NCBI RefSeq assembly: GCF_025398255.1
Contig: NZ_JAODNW010000025.1
Location: forward strand, 1-48,200
Source of the DNA: Chelativorans intermedius
GTDB lineage: Bacteria; Pseudomonadota; Alphaproteobacteria; Rhizobiales; Rhizobiaceae
Length of the DNA: 48,200 bases
Reading direction: 5' to 3'
A program made the translations under genes and the position numbers. The notes beneath the pieces were generated by a model. The model was not told the DNA's origin. It saw only the letters and a list, made by a program, of their open reading frames with translations, and did not search any database. Shown here in pieces: positions 17,819-27,183 of the stretch. Position 1 is the first letter of the stretch, and every line of letters starts with the position of its first letter.

Positions 17819-19201
17819 TCAAAGGCGCTGCCCGTTCTTCACCCGGTAGCTCGGTTCATACATCGTCACCAACTCCTCGGCGGCGGTGGGGTGGACGGCC
17901 ATGGTGCGGTCGAACGCGTCCTTCGTCAGGCCCGCCTTGATGGGGATGGCGAGAAGCTGCGCCATCTCGCCCGCATCCGGCCCCAGGATATGGGCACCGA
18001 CAACGCGGCGCGAGGCCGCATCGACGACCAGCTTCATGATCATCTTCTCCTGTCTGCCGGAGAGCGTGTGGCGCATCGGCCTGAAGCTGGCCCGGTAGAC
18101 CTCCAGCGCATCGTAGCGCCTTGCCGCGTCCTCCTCGCTCAGGCCCACCGTGCCGATCTCCGGCTGGGAGAAGACGGCCGTGGCGATGTTCTCGTGGTCG
18201 ACTTCGGTCGGGTTGTTCCTGAATGCCGTCTCGATGAAGCACATGGCCTCGTGTATGGCGACCGGCGTGAGCTGCACGCGGTCTGTGACGTCGCCGATTG
18301 CCCAGATGTTCTCGACATTGGTGCGCGAGTAGCTGTCCACCAGGATCTCTCCCCGGGGTCCTGTCTTCACGCCGGCCGCCTCCAGTCCCAGATCCTGGGT
18401 GTTGGGAATACGGCCGATGGCCAGCATCACCTGGTCGAAGGTCATGGTCGCGCCGGATTTCAGCCTCGCATCCAGCCGCCCGTCGCTGCGCTTTTCCACG
18501 GCCTCCAGGATATCGTGGCAGAGAATGCGGATCCCCTTGGCCTCCATTGCCTCGTGCACTCCGCGGCGCAGGTCGCCGTCGAAGCGGCCGAGGATCTCCT
18601 TGCCGCGATAGATCAGCGTCGTGTCGACGCCGAGACCATGGAAGATGTTGGCGAACTCGACCGCGATATAGCCGCCGCCCTCGATGGCAATCGCACGCGG
18701 AAGCGCGGCAAGGTCGAAGGCTTCGTTGGAGAAGATGCAATGCTCGTGCCCCGGCAGGGCCTTGTGCGGATTCGGCCGCCCGCCAGTGGCGATGAGTATC
18801 TTCTCCGCCGTCAGCGTTTCATCGCCGACGCGCACCGTGTGCCGGTCGACGAGCACGGCCCTCCCCTCGATGATCCGCGCGCCGGCATTCTTCAGCCCTT
18901 TGCGATACAGCCCTTCGAGACGGGCGATCTCCCGATCCTTGTTGGCCACGAGGGTCGGCCAGTCGAAACGCGGCTCGCCGGGCGACCAGCCATAACCCAC
19001 CGAATCCTCGAAATGCTCGCGAAACTGGGAAGCATAGACGAACAGCTTCTTCGGCACGCAGCCGCGAATGACGCAGGTGCCGCCGAAGCGGTATTCCTCC
19101 GCGACCGCCACACGCTTGCCCATGGCCGCGGCAAGGCGCCCTGCCCTCACGCCGCCTGAGCCGCCGCCGATGACAAAGAGATCGAGATCGAAGTCCGCCA
19201 T
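17819..19201 (-). CDS. gor: Glutathione-disulfide reductase
   Basis: A 460-residue flavoenzyme that reduces GSSG with NADPH. The FAD-binding GGGSGG motif is at 12-17 and the redox-active disulfide is C43/C48 in GGTCVIRGC. A second dinucleotide fold (GGGYIAVEFA) lies mid-protein, and the C-terminal active-site His is in HPTAAEE. Length and motifs match alphaproteobacterial GR rather than lipoamide dehydrogenase or mercuric reductase. It is a separate unit: a terminator lies between it and the preceding DUF2059 gene. Confidence 0.93.
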   Translation of the reverse strand: MADFDLDLFVIGGGSGGVRAGRLAAAMGKRVAVAEEYRFGGTCVIRGCVPKKLFVYASQFREHFEDSVGYGWSPGEPRFDWPTLVANKDREIARLEGLYRKGLKNAGARIIEGRAVLVDRHTVRVGDETLTAEKILIATGGRPNPHKALPGHEHCIFSNEAFDLAALPRAIAIEGGGYIAVEFANIFHGLGVDTTLIYRGKEILGRFDGDLRRGVHEAMEAKGIRILCHDILEAVEKRSDGRLDARLKSGATMTFDQVMLAIGRIPNTQDLGLEAAGVKTGPRGEILVDSYSRTNVENIWAIGDVTDRVQLTPVAIHEAMCFIETAFRNNPTEVDHENIATAVFSQPEIGTVGLSEEDAARRYDALEVYRASFRPMRHTLSGRQEKMIMKLVVDAASRRVVGAHILGPDAGEMAQLLAIPIKAGLTKDAFDRTMAVHPTAAEELVTMYEPSYRVKNGQRL

Positions 19202-19257
19202 GCTGTCCTGTCCATGGTTCTGCCTGCAATGCCACCTTCAGCTATGGGATGCGCAAT

Positions 19258-19287
19258 GAAAAGAAAAGCCCGGCGCGCGCGCCGGGC
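19258..19287 (-). terminator. Rho-independent terminator after the rpiA-DUF2059 unit
   Basis: A perfect 20-bp self-complementary GC-rich palindrome at 19268-19287 is followed on the minus strand by TTTTCTTTTC. It lies 35 bp beyond the DUF2059 stop and ahead of the gor start. Confidence 0.75.
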
Positions 19288-19322
19288 CATCGAATTGCGT
19301 TCAACAATCCGTTTGCTGCCGC

Positions 19323-19874
19323 CTACTGGCCGGCGCCGGGCTCCGCCCCCGTTTCGCCCTCGGCAGGCGCCTGGGCGCCACTGGCCGCCTGCAGCTGCTC
19401 GCCGACGGCGTTTGCGAGATCGCGCACCAGACCGCGCTGCCATATCTCGGCCGCCTGCAGCACTTCCCGCGTGACGATCGGGCCATCGGAGAGAAGCTTC
19501 TTGCCGGCCGGCGAGGTGTAGAACTCGGTGATTGCGCTGAGATCCTCCTCGCTGAAGACCCGCGCATAGGCAAGCGCGGCCTCCCGCTCCAGGTCGGCGC
19601 GGCGACTCGCCAGCTCAAGCGCCTTCTGGTCGACGGTGGCGTTGATGAGTTCCACCATGTTGGGGCTCTGCTGGATAAGCTCCGCCTTCAGCCGTTGCGC
19701 GGCCTGCGGCAGGATCGCGTCGAAATCGTTGGTGGCGGCAATCGCGTCGATGGCGGCATAGGCCGCCTTCAGATGCGAATCAGAAATCTCCTGAGCCGTT
19801 GCCCGCATCGAGAAGGCGGTGAGAGCCATTGCGGCGGTGAGCGCAACAAGGCGGGCGCATCTTGCCAGTTTCAT
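19323..19874 (-). CDS. DUF2059 domain exported protein
   Basis: A 183-residue predicted periplasmic protein. A signal peptide (hydrophobic residues 8-22, likely cleavage after ATA near 28) precedes an all-helical DUF2059 domain (about 60-160) with the family-like segment LSAITEFYTSPAGKKL. The C-terminal tail is Ala/Glu/Gly-rich and low-complexity. The ATG at 19874 follows AGGA. It lies 31 bp downstream of rpiA and is probably co-transcribed. Its function is unknown. Confidence 0.85.
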   Translation of the reverse strand: MKLARCARLVALTAAMALTAFSMRATAQEISDSHLKAAYAAIDAIAATNDFDAILPQAAQRLKAELIQQSPNMVELINATVDQKALELASRRADLEREAALAYARVFSEEDLSAITEFYTSPAGKKLLSDGPIVTREVLQAAEIWQRGLVRDLANAVGEQLQAASGAQAPAEGETGAEPGAGQ

Positions 19875-19905
19875 TGTCGGTCCTGCTCCGTTTCTCGGGT
19901 TCTTG

Positions 19906-20610
19906 TCAGCTTTGCGCGTCGATTGTCCTGATGCCGTCTCGGCCGGCCAGGATGGCCAGGCTCGCAAGCCCGATGAAGAGGCCGTGCTCCACGACACCGG
20001 GAATGGCGTTGAGTTCGTCAGCGAATGCTCTTGTCGCCGGAATACGGCCAAATGATGCATCGACGATGTGGTGGCCGCCATCGGTGACGAACGGTTTCCC
20101 GTCCGCCATGCGCAGCCTGATCTCGCCGGTCAACCCGAAGCGCCGGCCGGCTGCCTCGATGGCCAGCATCGTGGCGCGCAGGCCGAAGGCATTGACCTCG
20201 ATGGGCAGCGGAAAGCGGCCGAGCGCCTCCACGAGCTTGCTTTCGTCGGCAATGACGATCATGCGGCGGGATGCCGCGGCAACGATCTTCTCGCGCAGAA
20301 GCGCCCCGCCGCCGCCCTTGACGAGCGCCAGACCGGGGCCGATCTCGTCGGCGCCGTCCACAGTGAGATCGAGCTCCGGCGTTTCATCCAGTGTGGTGAG
20401 CGGCACACCGAGTTCGCGGCACAGCGTTTCCGTGCGGATGGAGGTGGGAACGCCGACGATCTCAAGCCCCTCGGCCACCCTGGTTGCCAGCAGACGCACG
20501 AACTCCTCCGACGTGGAGCCGGTGCCCAATCCCAGCTTCATGCCGGGCTCGACATTTGCGAGCGCCGCACGCGCGGCCTCGATCTTCAGCGCTTTGGTGT
20601 CCTCAGTCAT
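19906..20610 (-). CDS. rpiA: Ribose-5-phosphate isomerase A
   Basis: A 234-residue enzyme interconverting ribose 5-phosphate and ribulose 5-phosphate in the pentose phosphate pathway. It has the phosphate-binding LGLGTGSTS near 26-34, the catalytic DGADEIG segment, and [11 protein letters not shown]. The length is normal for RpiA. It is divergent from gph with a 100-bp shared upstream region. Confidence 0.94.
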   Translation of the reverse strand: MTEDTKALKIEAARAALANVEPGMKLGLGTGSTSEEFVRLLATRVAEGLEIVGVPTSIRTETLCRELGVPLTTLDETPELDLTVDGADEIGPGLALVKGGGGALLREKIVAAASRRMIVIADESKLVEALGRFPLPIEVNAFGLRATMLAIEAAGRRFGLTGEIRLRMADGKPFVTDGGHHIVDASFGRIPATRAFADELNAIPGVVEHGLFIGLASLAILAGRDGIRTIDAQS

Positions 20611-20710
20611 CTTGCCTCGAGCGTTTTGGCATGCTTCCTAACTTTTTTCGCCGCGGCCGGCAAATGCCTTTCACGCCGGCAATCCTCCGCACCGTGCCAA
20701 GGGGAAACGG

Positions 20711-21406
20711 ATGACCGCACCCATCGTCGTCTTCGATCTCGACGGAACGCTCGTCGATACAGCGCCTGACCTGCTCGACAGTCTCAACCACTGCCTGCAG
20801 AGCGCCGGCGAGCCAGCAGTGAACCTTGGGGATGTCCGCCGCTTCGTGGGCTCGGGAAGCCGCGCCATGATCGCGCGCGCCTTCGCATCACGCGGCAAGA
20901 CGCTGCCCGACAGCGACCTTGATTCCCTCCAGGCGCTTTTTCTGGAGCACTACGAGGCGGGCATCCCGGGGCGCTCGCGCCCGTTTCCCGGCGTACTGGA
21001 AGCGCTCGACCGCCTGCGCCGGGCCGACTTCAAGGCAGCGGTGTGCACCAACAAGCACGAACGGCCGGCGCGACGGCTTCTGGAAGGGCTCGATATAGCC
21101 GGGCATTTCGAGGCCATCAGCGGCGGCGACACCTTCACCTACAGGAAACCCGATCCGCGGCATCTGCTCGACACGATCGCGCAGGCCGGCAGCGCCCCGG
21201 GACTTGCCGTCATGGTCGGCGATTCGCGGGCCGACATCGACGCGGCCAAGGCCGCCGGCATTCCCGTCGTCGCGGTGGATTTCGGCTACACCGACCGTCC
21301 CGTGCACCTGTTCGAGCCGAGCCGCGTCATCTCCCACTTCGATGCCCTCACCGTGTCGCTTGTGGAAGAACTCGTGGAAGCGGCTGCCGACCAAACGGCG
21401 TCTTGA
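20711..21406 (+). CDS. gph: Phosphoglycolate phosphatase
   Basis: A 231-residue HAD-superfamily hydrolase that removes phosphate from 2-phosphoglycolate, a product of DNA repair or oxygenation. The catalytic motif FDLDGTLVDT is at 8-17. A helical cap follows, then motif III around KPDP and the metal-binding GDSRADIDAA. Gph is favoured over other HAD phosphatases by overall pattern, but substrate assignment within this family is never certain from sequence. tRNA-Val follows 55 bp after the stop. Confidence 0.85.
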   Translation: MTAPIVVFDLDGTLVDTAPDLLDSLNHCLQSAGEPAVNLGDVRRFVGSGSRAMIARAFASRGKTLPDSDLDSLQALFLEHYEAGIPGRSRPFPGVLEALDRLRRADFKAAVCTNKHERPARRLLEGLDIAGHFEAISGGDTFTYRKPDPRHLLDTIAQAGSAPGLAVMVGDSRADIDAAKAAGIPVVAVDFGYTDRPVHLFEPSRVISHFDALTVSLVEELVEAAADQTAS

Positions 21407-21461
21407 CTTCCGCGCCGGCCACCCCTTATATCGCCGCGCGCTCGGCATTGACCGGTCGGGC

Positions 21462-21536
21462 GGGCGCGTAGCTCAGCGGGAGAGCACACCCTTCACACGG
21501 GTGGGGTCGTAGGTTCAATCCCTACCGCGCCCACCA
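21462..21536 (+). tRNA. tRNA-Val (anticodon CAC)
   Basis: A complete cloverleaf. The acceptor stem is GGGCGCG (21462-21468) with CGCGCCC (21526-21532). The D-arm stem is GCTC/GAGC. The anticodon stem is CACCC/GGGTG around the loop TTCACAC, with CAC at 21494-21496. The T-arm is GTAGG/CCTAC with loop TTCAATC. The discriminator A is followed by an encoded CCA at 21534-21536. All stems pair fully. It reads GUG codons. Confidence 0.97.
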
Positions 21537-21617
21537 CTTCCAAGAGGACCCAAGGGAGCGCGGCAGCAAGGCTGCTGTTTCACGAGCCAGTCAATGCAAT
21601 CCTGAAAGCGACCCATC

Positions 21618-23072
21618 GTGCACGCCTCGGTCGTCAGAGCGTCAGCCTTCGTGGCATCCATCTTTGCGCTGTATATCGCGGGGGCCATGCTCGTCCCGGC
21701 GGCGGTCGATCTCTACTACGGCCACAGCGACTGGCAGGTCTTTGCCGTCTCCGCCTTCACGACAGGCGCAGTGGCGCTGACCGTGGCGGCCGCCACGCGC
21801 GACCGAACGCCCATCCGCTCCACCCGGCTGGCCTTTCTCGTGGTGGTGACCTTGTGGCTCACTGTCGGGCTGATCGGCGCCCTTCCCCTCTATGCCGCCT
21901 CGCTCAATCTCGATTTTGCCAGCGCGGTGTTCGAGTCGGTCTCGGCCGTCACCACCACCGGCTCCACTGTCATTACCGGGCTCGACGATCTGCCGCCCGG
22001 CATTCTGCTGTGGCGCTCGATCCTTCAATGGATCGGCGGGCTGGGTGTCATCGCGCTCGGCCTGTTCTTTCTGCCGATGCTGAATGTGGGCGGCTTCTCC
22101 TTCTTCCGCATCGAATCTTCCGACATCGAGGATCGGCCCTTCGAGCGACTGTCGAGCTTTCTTCACGCGCTGGTGGGCATCTATGTGGTGCTCACCGCCC
22201 TGTGCGCCATCTCCTATGCCGCGGTGGGCATGCGCACCTTCGACGCGGTCAACCATGCCATGACGACGGTGGCAACGGGCGGCTTCTCCACCCACGATGC
22301 GTCGCTCGGCTATTTTCAGAGCGATGCCGTGCTCTGGATCAGCACCGTGTTCATGATCCTGGGGGCTTTGCCCTTCTCCATCCTTATCCTTCTGGTGGTG
22401 CGCGGCCGGCTGGACGCCCTGCGCGACCCGCAGATTCGCCTCTTTCTCGCCTATGTGATCGCCTTCGTGCTGGCGCTCGCCATGCACCGGCGCATCGTGG
22501 ACGGCACGCCCTTCGGCGAGGCGCTCACCAGCACGACCTTCAATCTGGTTTCCATCATCACCACCACCGGATATGCCAGCGAGGACTACACGCTATGGGG
22601 GCCCTTCGCCGTCACCGTGTTCTTTTTCGCCACGTTCCTCGGCGGCTGCTCGGGTTCCACCTCGGGCGGGATAAAGGCCTATCGCTTCCTGATCCTCGCC
22701 CGCATGCTGCAGAACGGCCTGCGAATGCTGGTTTACGGACGCTCGGTGCAACCGCTGCGCTATGGAAACCGTACGGTGGACGAGGAGATGCTGCGCGCCA
22801 TCACGCTCTATGTGATCGGCTTCATTCTCGTTTGGGTGGCGGTGACGCTGGCGCTTGCCGCCGGCAATCTGGATATGACGACCGCGATCACCGCGTCGCT
22901 GACGGCGCTCACCAATGTCGGCCCCGGGCTCGGCCCCATTGTCGGACCTGCCGGCAATTTCGCCTCGCTCAGCGACTACGCAAAATGGATCCTGTCGGTC
23001 ACCATGCTGCTCGGGCGGCTGGAGATCCTGGCCGTGCTCGTCATCCTCACACCCACATTCTGGCGCAACTGA
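21618..23072 (+). CDS. trkH: TrkH family potassium uptake protein
   Basis: A 484-residue membrane protein, the ion-conducting subunit of a Trk/Ktr potassium channel. It shows the four pore repeats with filter-like segments: [28 protein letters not shown] and [10 protein letters not shown]. About ten membrane helices are visible. The start is a GTG at 21618 with little Shine-Dalgarno, so the N-terminus is uncertain. No TrkA NAD-binding subunit is nearby. It meets the L,D-transpeptidase gene tail-to-tail with one base between them. Confidence 0.9.
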   Translation: MHASVVRASAFVASIFALYIAGAMLVPAAVDLYYGHSDWQVFAVSAFTTGAVALTVAAATRDRTPIRSTRLAFLVVVTLWLTVGLIGALPLYAASLNLDFASAVFESVSAVTTTGSTVITGLDDLPPGILLWRSILQWIGGLGVIALGLFFLPMLNVGGFSFFRIESSDIEDRPFERLSSFLHALVGIYVVLTALCAISYAAVGMRTFDAVNHAMTTVATGGFSTHDASLGYFQSDAVLWISTVFMILGALPFSILILLVVRGRLDALRDPQIRLFLAYVIAFVLALAMHRRIVDGTPFGEALTSTTFNLVSIITTTGYASEDYTLWGPFAVTVFFFATFLGGCSGSTSGGIKAYRFLILARMLQNGLRMLVYGRSVQPLRYGNRTVDEEMLRAITLYVIGFILVWVAVTLALAAGNLDMTTAITASLTALTNVGPGLGPIVGPAGNFASLSDYAKWILSVTMLLGRLEILAVLVILTPTFWRN

Positions 23073-23073
23073 A

Positions 23074-24957
23074 TCAGCTTCCCGGCGCGCGTGTCTCCTC
23101 GACACTTGCCAGAGCCTTCTTCAGGCGCTCGTCGCGCCCATAGGTGTCGGGGTGGTAGCCGACCGCCCCCGAAGCCTCAGGCCAGGCGGTAAAATAGCCG
23201 ACATAGACGGGGATCTTCTGCGGCACGTTGCGCCGTCCGTTGCGGCCTTTGGCAATTTCGCCGGCCACCTCGTCCTCCGAGGTGCGCAGCACGGCTGCCG
23301 CCATGGCACGCGGATTCTCCAACCGCACACAGCCGTGGCTATAGGCACGGGTGTCGCGGGCAAAGAGCTGCCTGGCCGGCGTGTCGTGCATGTAGATACT
23401 GTGCCGGTTGGGGAACATGATCTTCAGCTCCCCGAGCGCATTCTGCGGACCAGGCTTCTGGCGAACGCTGAAGGGGATATTGCTGCCATAGCGTCCCCAG
23501 TCGACCGAAGTCGAGGAGACGCGCTGGCCGCGCGAATTGAACACCTCGTAGCCCGCCCGGTCGAGATAGCCGGGGTCGCGCCGCAGTCGCGGCAGCTTCT
23601 CATTGACGAGGATCGAGCGCGGCACGCCCCAATAGGGATTGAACTCCACATATTCGATCTCGTCGTAGAAGAAGCTCGTCTGGTTGGACGGGCGCCCAAC
23701 CACGGTGCGCATGGAAAGCTTTTCTTCCCCATTCTCGATGAAGCTGGCAGTGAAGGAGGCGGCGTTGATCATCACCCGCGTGCTGCCGAGATAGGAAGGC
23801 AGCCAGCGCAGGCGTTCCATCGCCAGCAGCACTTTCTCGATGCGCGCCTGTTTCGATTCCCCGGCAAGCGCGCCAACCGTCTGTCGGCCGACGATCCCGT
23901 CGGGATTGAGATCGTGCCGCTTCTGCGCCGCCTTGATGACCGGCACGAGCTCCCGCGCATAAGTTTCGCTGCCGGCATGGGCAAGCAGCAATGCGCCGTG
24001 CTCGGCGCGGAAGTCGTCATCGGCATCGCGCTCGATGATGCGCAGGATCTTGGGAAACTCGGGGTGGCTGTCGCCGGGGCGCACGAAGGTCTTCGGGTCG
24101 ACGACGATTTCCTTTTCCGGGCTCTCCCTGAGCGCCCTCAGCTCCTCGCGGAGGCGGGCATAGAGCGCGTTTCGCGGCTGCAGAGAAAGCAGATACGCAT
24201 CGGGCTTTGCGGTGCGCGAAAGGATATCGAGGACGCGCGCCTCCTCCAGAGGCTTTGCGGGCAGGTCGTGATAGCCGGAGAGCTTGTTGGGGTCGACCCG
24301 GCCGAGCCTGGCGTCGCGCGCATAGCGCAGGGCGCGCGCCGAAAGCGTCATCTCGAACTGCATGGCCGCCCGGCGGTACTTCTGCGGCTCATCGGGCGCG
24401 CCAGCGGCCGGCGGCAAGCTCACGGCATAGTCCGCCTCGGAGAGCCCATGGGAGGCGGCATCGTTCAGCACCTCCAGCACTGCGCGCGCCCGCTCGTTGG
24501 GTCCTTTGTCGTCAATCCAGACGAATTCCGGCTGGCGCGTGTAGTGGTCAAGGAGCGCTGCAGCAATCTCCTTCTCGGCGGAAAGGTCGAACCCTTCCAG
24601 TTCGCCGAGCGCGGCGCGGAAGGATGCGCTGCCTGCCCTGCCCTCAAGCGCGGCGGCAAGAGCGGCAAAATCCACCTTCGTCAGCGCCTCCGCGCGGTAG
24701 GTATAGAAGGACGGCGCGGAGACCTTCGGCAGCGGCTTGCGCGGCGCCTCCTCATCGCGGCGCCTGGCCTCGCCCTGCTGTTGCCGGCTGGCGGGGACAT
24801 CCGGGCCCGGCCTGTAGATGCGCTGCCTGTCGCCGCCATTGCCGAACAGGATGTCGAAGAGATAGCGCTCGGCATTGGCGGGGGCTGCCGTCGCGCCCAT
24901 CGCGACGGCAAGGGCCAGCACCGAGAGGCCGCTGCGTTTTCCGAAGCTGATCGTCAT
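23074..24957 (-). CDS. L,D-transpeptidase (YcbB-like)
   Basis: A 627-residue periplasmic peptidoglycan cross-linking enzyme that forms 3-3 links. It has a signal peptide (hydrophobic stretch about 10-25), an N-terminal scaffold domain and a peptidoglycan-binding-like region (about 310-330). The YkuD catalytic domain carries SHGCVRLEN with nucleophile C543. The ATG at 24957 follows AGGGGTGA; the open frame extends further upstream but the signal peptide fixes this start. Such enzymes contribute to polar growth cell-wall chemistry in Hyphomicrobiales. Confidence 0.92.
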   Translation of the reverse strand: MTISFGKRSGLSVLALAVAMGATAAPANAERYLFDILFGNGGDRQRIYRPGPDVPASRQQQGEARRRDEEAPRKPLPKVSAPSFYTYRAEALTKVDFAALAAALEGRAGSASFRAALGELEGFDLSAEKEIAAALLDHYTRQPEFVWIDDKGPNERARAVLEVLNDAASHGLSEADYAVSLPPAAGAPDEPQKYRRAAMQFEMTLSARALRYARDARLGRVDPNKLSGYHDLPAKPLEEARVLDILSRTAKPDAYLLSLQPRNALYARLREELRALRESPEKEIVVDPKTFVRPGDSHPEFPKILRIIERDADDDFRAEHGALLLAHAGSETYARELVPVIKAAQKRHDLNPDGIVGRQTVGALAGESKQARIEKVLLAMERLRWLPSYLGSTRVMINAASFTASFIENGEEKLSMRTVVGRPSNQTSFFYDEIEYVEFNPYWGVPRSILVNEKLPRLRRDPGYLDRAGYEVFNSRGQRVSSTSVDWGRYGSNIPFSVRQKPGPQNALGELKIMFPNRHSIYMHDTPARQLFARDTRAYSHGCVRLENPRAMAAAVLRTSEDEVAGEIAKGRNGRRNVPQKIPVYVGYFTAWPEASGAVGYHPDTYGRDERLKKALASVEETRAPGS

Positions 24958-25053
24958 GAAATCACCCCTGCAATCGTCCCGCCCCGCAATGGCAATGCTG
25001 GACTTCGCCGACCACTCCCCCGAATAGCCGGAAAGAATCCACCAATCGTTAAG

Positions 25054-25059
25054 ATTATA
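25054..25059 (-). promoter_or_regulatory. Candidate -10 box for the L,D-transpeptidase gene
   Basis: On the minus strand these bases read TATAAT, a perfect -10 hexamer, about 97 bp upstream of the ATG at 24957. The sequence 17 bp further upstream (TTACGC) is a poor -35, so the call rests on the -10 and position only. Confidence 0.35.
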
Positions 25060-25114
25060 TCGGCTCGGTGAAGAGAGCGTAACCGGCGGCCGGGTTGCCC
25101 TCACGCCCCCTTCT

Positions 25115-26044
25115 TCACGAAGTCGTGATCGCTACACGTCCCCGCTTCGCCGGCGTGCCAAGCCCCGCGGCAAAGGCGGCCACCTGTTGCACCGCGCGCG
25201 GATCGGAAAGGATGCGCCGGTGGCCAGCGCCGGCAATCCAGCGGCGCTCGACATGCGGGCCGGCAGCGGCGATGGCCTCGGCATCGGCGGGCGGCACCTC
25301 GCGGTCGTCCGGCGCATGGAGAACAAGCGCGGGAACGGCAAGGCGCCTCATCTGGGCGGCGACGGAGAATGTGGAGAGAGGGGCGCCCGTGATCCGCTCC
25401 ACCTCGGCATTCAGGGCCGCGCGCGTGCGCCGGCCAAGCCGGCAGCGATCCGCGAAGACCTGAAACACCTCCTGCATCGAATTGGGAGCGGCAATCAATA
25501 CCAGGCGATCGACCGCGAGTGGCGCAAGACCGGCCACCGCGCCCGCGGCTGCGCTGACGACCACCGCCCCGCCGAACGAATGGCCGACAGCGAGGGAAAA
25601 CGGGCCGAGCCAAAGTTGCGCCGTGCCCACCGCGGCCACGGCCTGCGCCATGTTGAGCCGGCGCCCCGGCGAAGCGCCGTGTCCCGGCAGATCCAGCGCC
25701 ACCACGCGCATCCCCTGCCCGCGCAGCGCCTCGATGATGGCTTGCAAGTGCTCGGTGCGCGATCCCCAGCCATGCACCACCAGCGCCGTCGCCCACCCCC
25801 TGCCGCCCGCTGCCGGGCGGAACTCGTGGCAGACGAAATCCCCATATGCGCTGGTCAGCCTGTGCTTGCGCGCCTGCGCCATGAACGGCCTGGCCGCGCG
25901 CACCGCCTCGCGCGCACGCTGCGAGGCGCGGGCCGGATCGGGCGTGCGGCAGAACAGGGCGAAGGCGGCGCGTCCCGCCAGACGTGGCGCAAACGTCTCT
26001 GCTGTGCAAAATAGTCCTGCAAGAAGCGGCAAGGGCCAGGACAT
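25115..26044 (-). CDS. Alpha/beta hydrolase
   Basis: A 309-residue alpha/beta-hydrolase fold protein. It has the oxyanion region VVHGWGS, the nucleophile elbow GHSFGG, the acid in LHAPDDREVP and the catalytic His in GAGHRRIL, so the Ser-Asp-His triad is intact. The N-terminus is hydrophobic and may be a membrane anchor. The ATG at 26044 follows GGAGT. Two further ATGs (26071, 26077) lie inside the operator/promoter region and are unlikely starts. It is divergent from the MarR gene, which probably represses it. The substrate is unknown. Confidence 0.85.
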   Translation of the reverse strand: MSWPLPLLAGLFCTAETFAPRLAGRAAFALFCRTPDPARASQRAREAVRAARPFMAQARKHRLTSAYGDFVCHEFRPAAGGRGWATALVVHGWGSRTEHLQAIIEALRGQGMRVVALDLPGHGASPGRRLNMAQAVAAVGTAQLWLGPFSLAVGHSFGGAVVVSAAAGAVAGLAPLAVDRLVLIAAPNSMQEVFQVFADRCRLGRRTRAALNAEVERITGAPLSTFSVAAQMRRLAVPALVLHAPDDREVPPADAEAIAAAGPHVERRWIAGAGHRRILSDPRAVQQVAAFAAGLGTPAKRGRVAITTS

Positions 26045-26061
26045 TATGAGGACTCCATTCA

Positions 26062-26075
26062 GTTCAACCATGAAC
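26062..26075. promoter_or_regulatory. MarR-type operator, copy 1
   Basis: GTTCA-N4-TGAAC, a perfect 5-bp inverted repeat. It differs from copy 2 at 26082-26095 in one base only. It lies at the expected transcription start of the hydrolase gene, so a bound repressor would block that promoter. Confidence 0.6.
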
Positions 26076-26081
26076 ATTATA
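26076..26081 (-). promoter_or_regulatory. -10 box of the hydrolase promoter, between the two operators
   Basis: Read on the minus strand this is TATAAT. A TTGCCG -35-like hexamer lies at 26104-26099 with a 17-bp spacer. The predicted start is near 26069, ahead of the Shine-Dalgarno and ATG of the hydrolase gene. The plus-strand TATAGT at 26078-26083 could serve the marR gene as a leaderless transcript. Confidence 0.5.
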
Positions 26082-26095
26082 GTTCAAGCATGAAC
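26082..26095. promoter_or_regulatory. MarR-type operator, copy 2
   Basis: GTTCA-N4-TGAAC again, 20 bp (two helical turns) from copy 1. It covers the ATG of the marR gene (26090-26092), so occupancy would also block marR itself, as expected for autoregulation. Confidence 0.6.
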
Positions 26096-26542
26096 AAGCG
26101 GCAAGAGCTCCCCTGGGACAACCCGCGCTTTCGCAACTGGATCGCGGTGATCCGAGCCGAAAAGGCGGTGATGCGCGTTCTCTCGCGCGCCTTGGCTCCG
26201 CTTGGCCTGAAGGTGGCGCAACTCGACATCCTCATGAATCTCTACCGCCATCCGGGCACCTCGCAGCACGAATTGGCACGGCGGCTTCTCGTCGGCCGTT
26301 CCAACATCACCATGCTGCTGCCGCAGCTCGAAAAGCAGAATCTGCTGCGCCGCGAGGGCGACGAGAAGGACAGGCGCGTCATGCGCCTTTATCTCACCGA
26401 AGAGGGCGAGGCGCTGCTGATGAAGGCACTCGCGGTCTACACCGCGCTCATCGACCGTGTCATGGCGCAATCAAGCCCGGAAACCTGCGATGCCATCGGC
26501 GCGCATATGCGCCGCATCGTCGAGGCACTGGAGGAGGAATAG
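26090..26542 (+). CDS. MarR family transcriptional regulator
   Basis: A 150-residue winged-helix regulator. The DNA-binding part spans about residues 40-110, with LARRLLVGRSNITMLLPQLE as the recognition helix region and REGDEKDRRVMRLYLTEEG as the wing. The length is normal for MarR. The proposed ATG lies within the second palindromic operator and has no Shine-Dalgarno, which suggests a leaderless mRNA. Divergent arrangement with the hydrolase gene and the paired operators indicate control of both genes, relieved by an unknown ligand. Confidence 0.9.
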   Translation: MNKRQELPWDNPRFRNWIAVIRAEKAVMRVLSRALAPLGLKVAQLDILMNLYRHPGTSQHELARRLLVGRSNITMLLPQLEKQNLLRREGDEKDRRVMRLYLTEEGEALLMKALAVYTALIDRVMAQSSPETCDAIGAHMRRIVEALEEE

Positions 26543-26550
26543 AGGCGACG

Positions 26551-27183
26551 TTACCACATGGTCTTTGCGGCGCGCGCCGGCCATTCGGCATCGTAGGTCG
26601 CGCCATCGATGTCGCCGCCACTAAGCTGAGCCAAGATGTCACCCGGAGTGGGCAGCAGTGTCGCATCCGCCTGCGCATCCATTGACCACAAACGAGAACG
26701 CTGGATTGCCCGTGCACACTGGAAATAGATGCTTTCCACATGGATGACGATGACAGAGCGCGGTGACTTTCCCTCCGTGGCAAGGGAGAGGCAGAGGGCC
26801 GGATCGGCGGAAAGATGGGCACGACCGTTCACGCGCAATGTCGTGCCGGATCCCGGCACAAGGAAAAGCAGGCCGACGCGTCCATCGCGTACGATGTTCC
26901 TCAGCGAATCGACACGGTTGTTGCCGCGCCGATCGGGCATCATGAGCGTGCGTGAATCATGGATATGCACGAAGCCGGGCCTGTCGCCGCGCGGCGAACA
27001 GTCGAGCCCTTCCGGCCCGGCAGTGGCCAGCGCCACGAAAGGCGAGGCCCGGATGAACGCCTCATAGCAGGGGATGATGTGGTCGATCTCTTTGACAAGG
27101 GCTGTCCGGGCGGGTCGGCCATAAAGGGATTCCAGCTCCTCAACCGTTTCGATCCGTCCCTGCTTCCCCGCTTCAGCGTTCAC
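26551..27183 (-). CDS. PPOX-type FMN-dependent flavoprotein
   Basis: A 210-residue pyridoxamine 5-phosphate oxidase-fold protein resembling the MSMEG_1061 family. It has the split-barrel segments PFVALATAGPEGLDCSPRGD and VGLLFLVPGSGTTLRVNG. Such proteins usually bind FMN (or F420 in actinobacteria) and reduce small molecules; it is not the vitamin B6 enzyme PdxH. The start is a GTG at 27183 with AGGGA upstream, overlapping the DUF971 gene by 11 bp. It converges on marR with 8 bp between stops. Confidence 0.83.
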   Translation of the reverse strand: MNAEAGKQGRIETVEELESLYGRPARTALVKEIDHIIPCYEAFIRASPFVALATAGPEGLDCSPRGDRPGFVHIHDSRTLMMPDRRGNNRVDSLRNIVRDGRVGLLFLVPGSGTTLRVNGRAHLSADPALCLSLATEGKSPRSVIVIHVESIYFQCARAIQRSRLWSMDAQADATLLPTPGDILAQLSGGDIDGATYDAEWPARAAKTMW

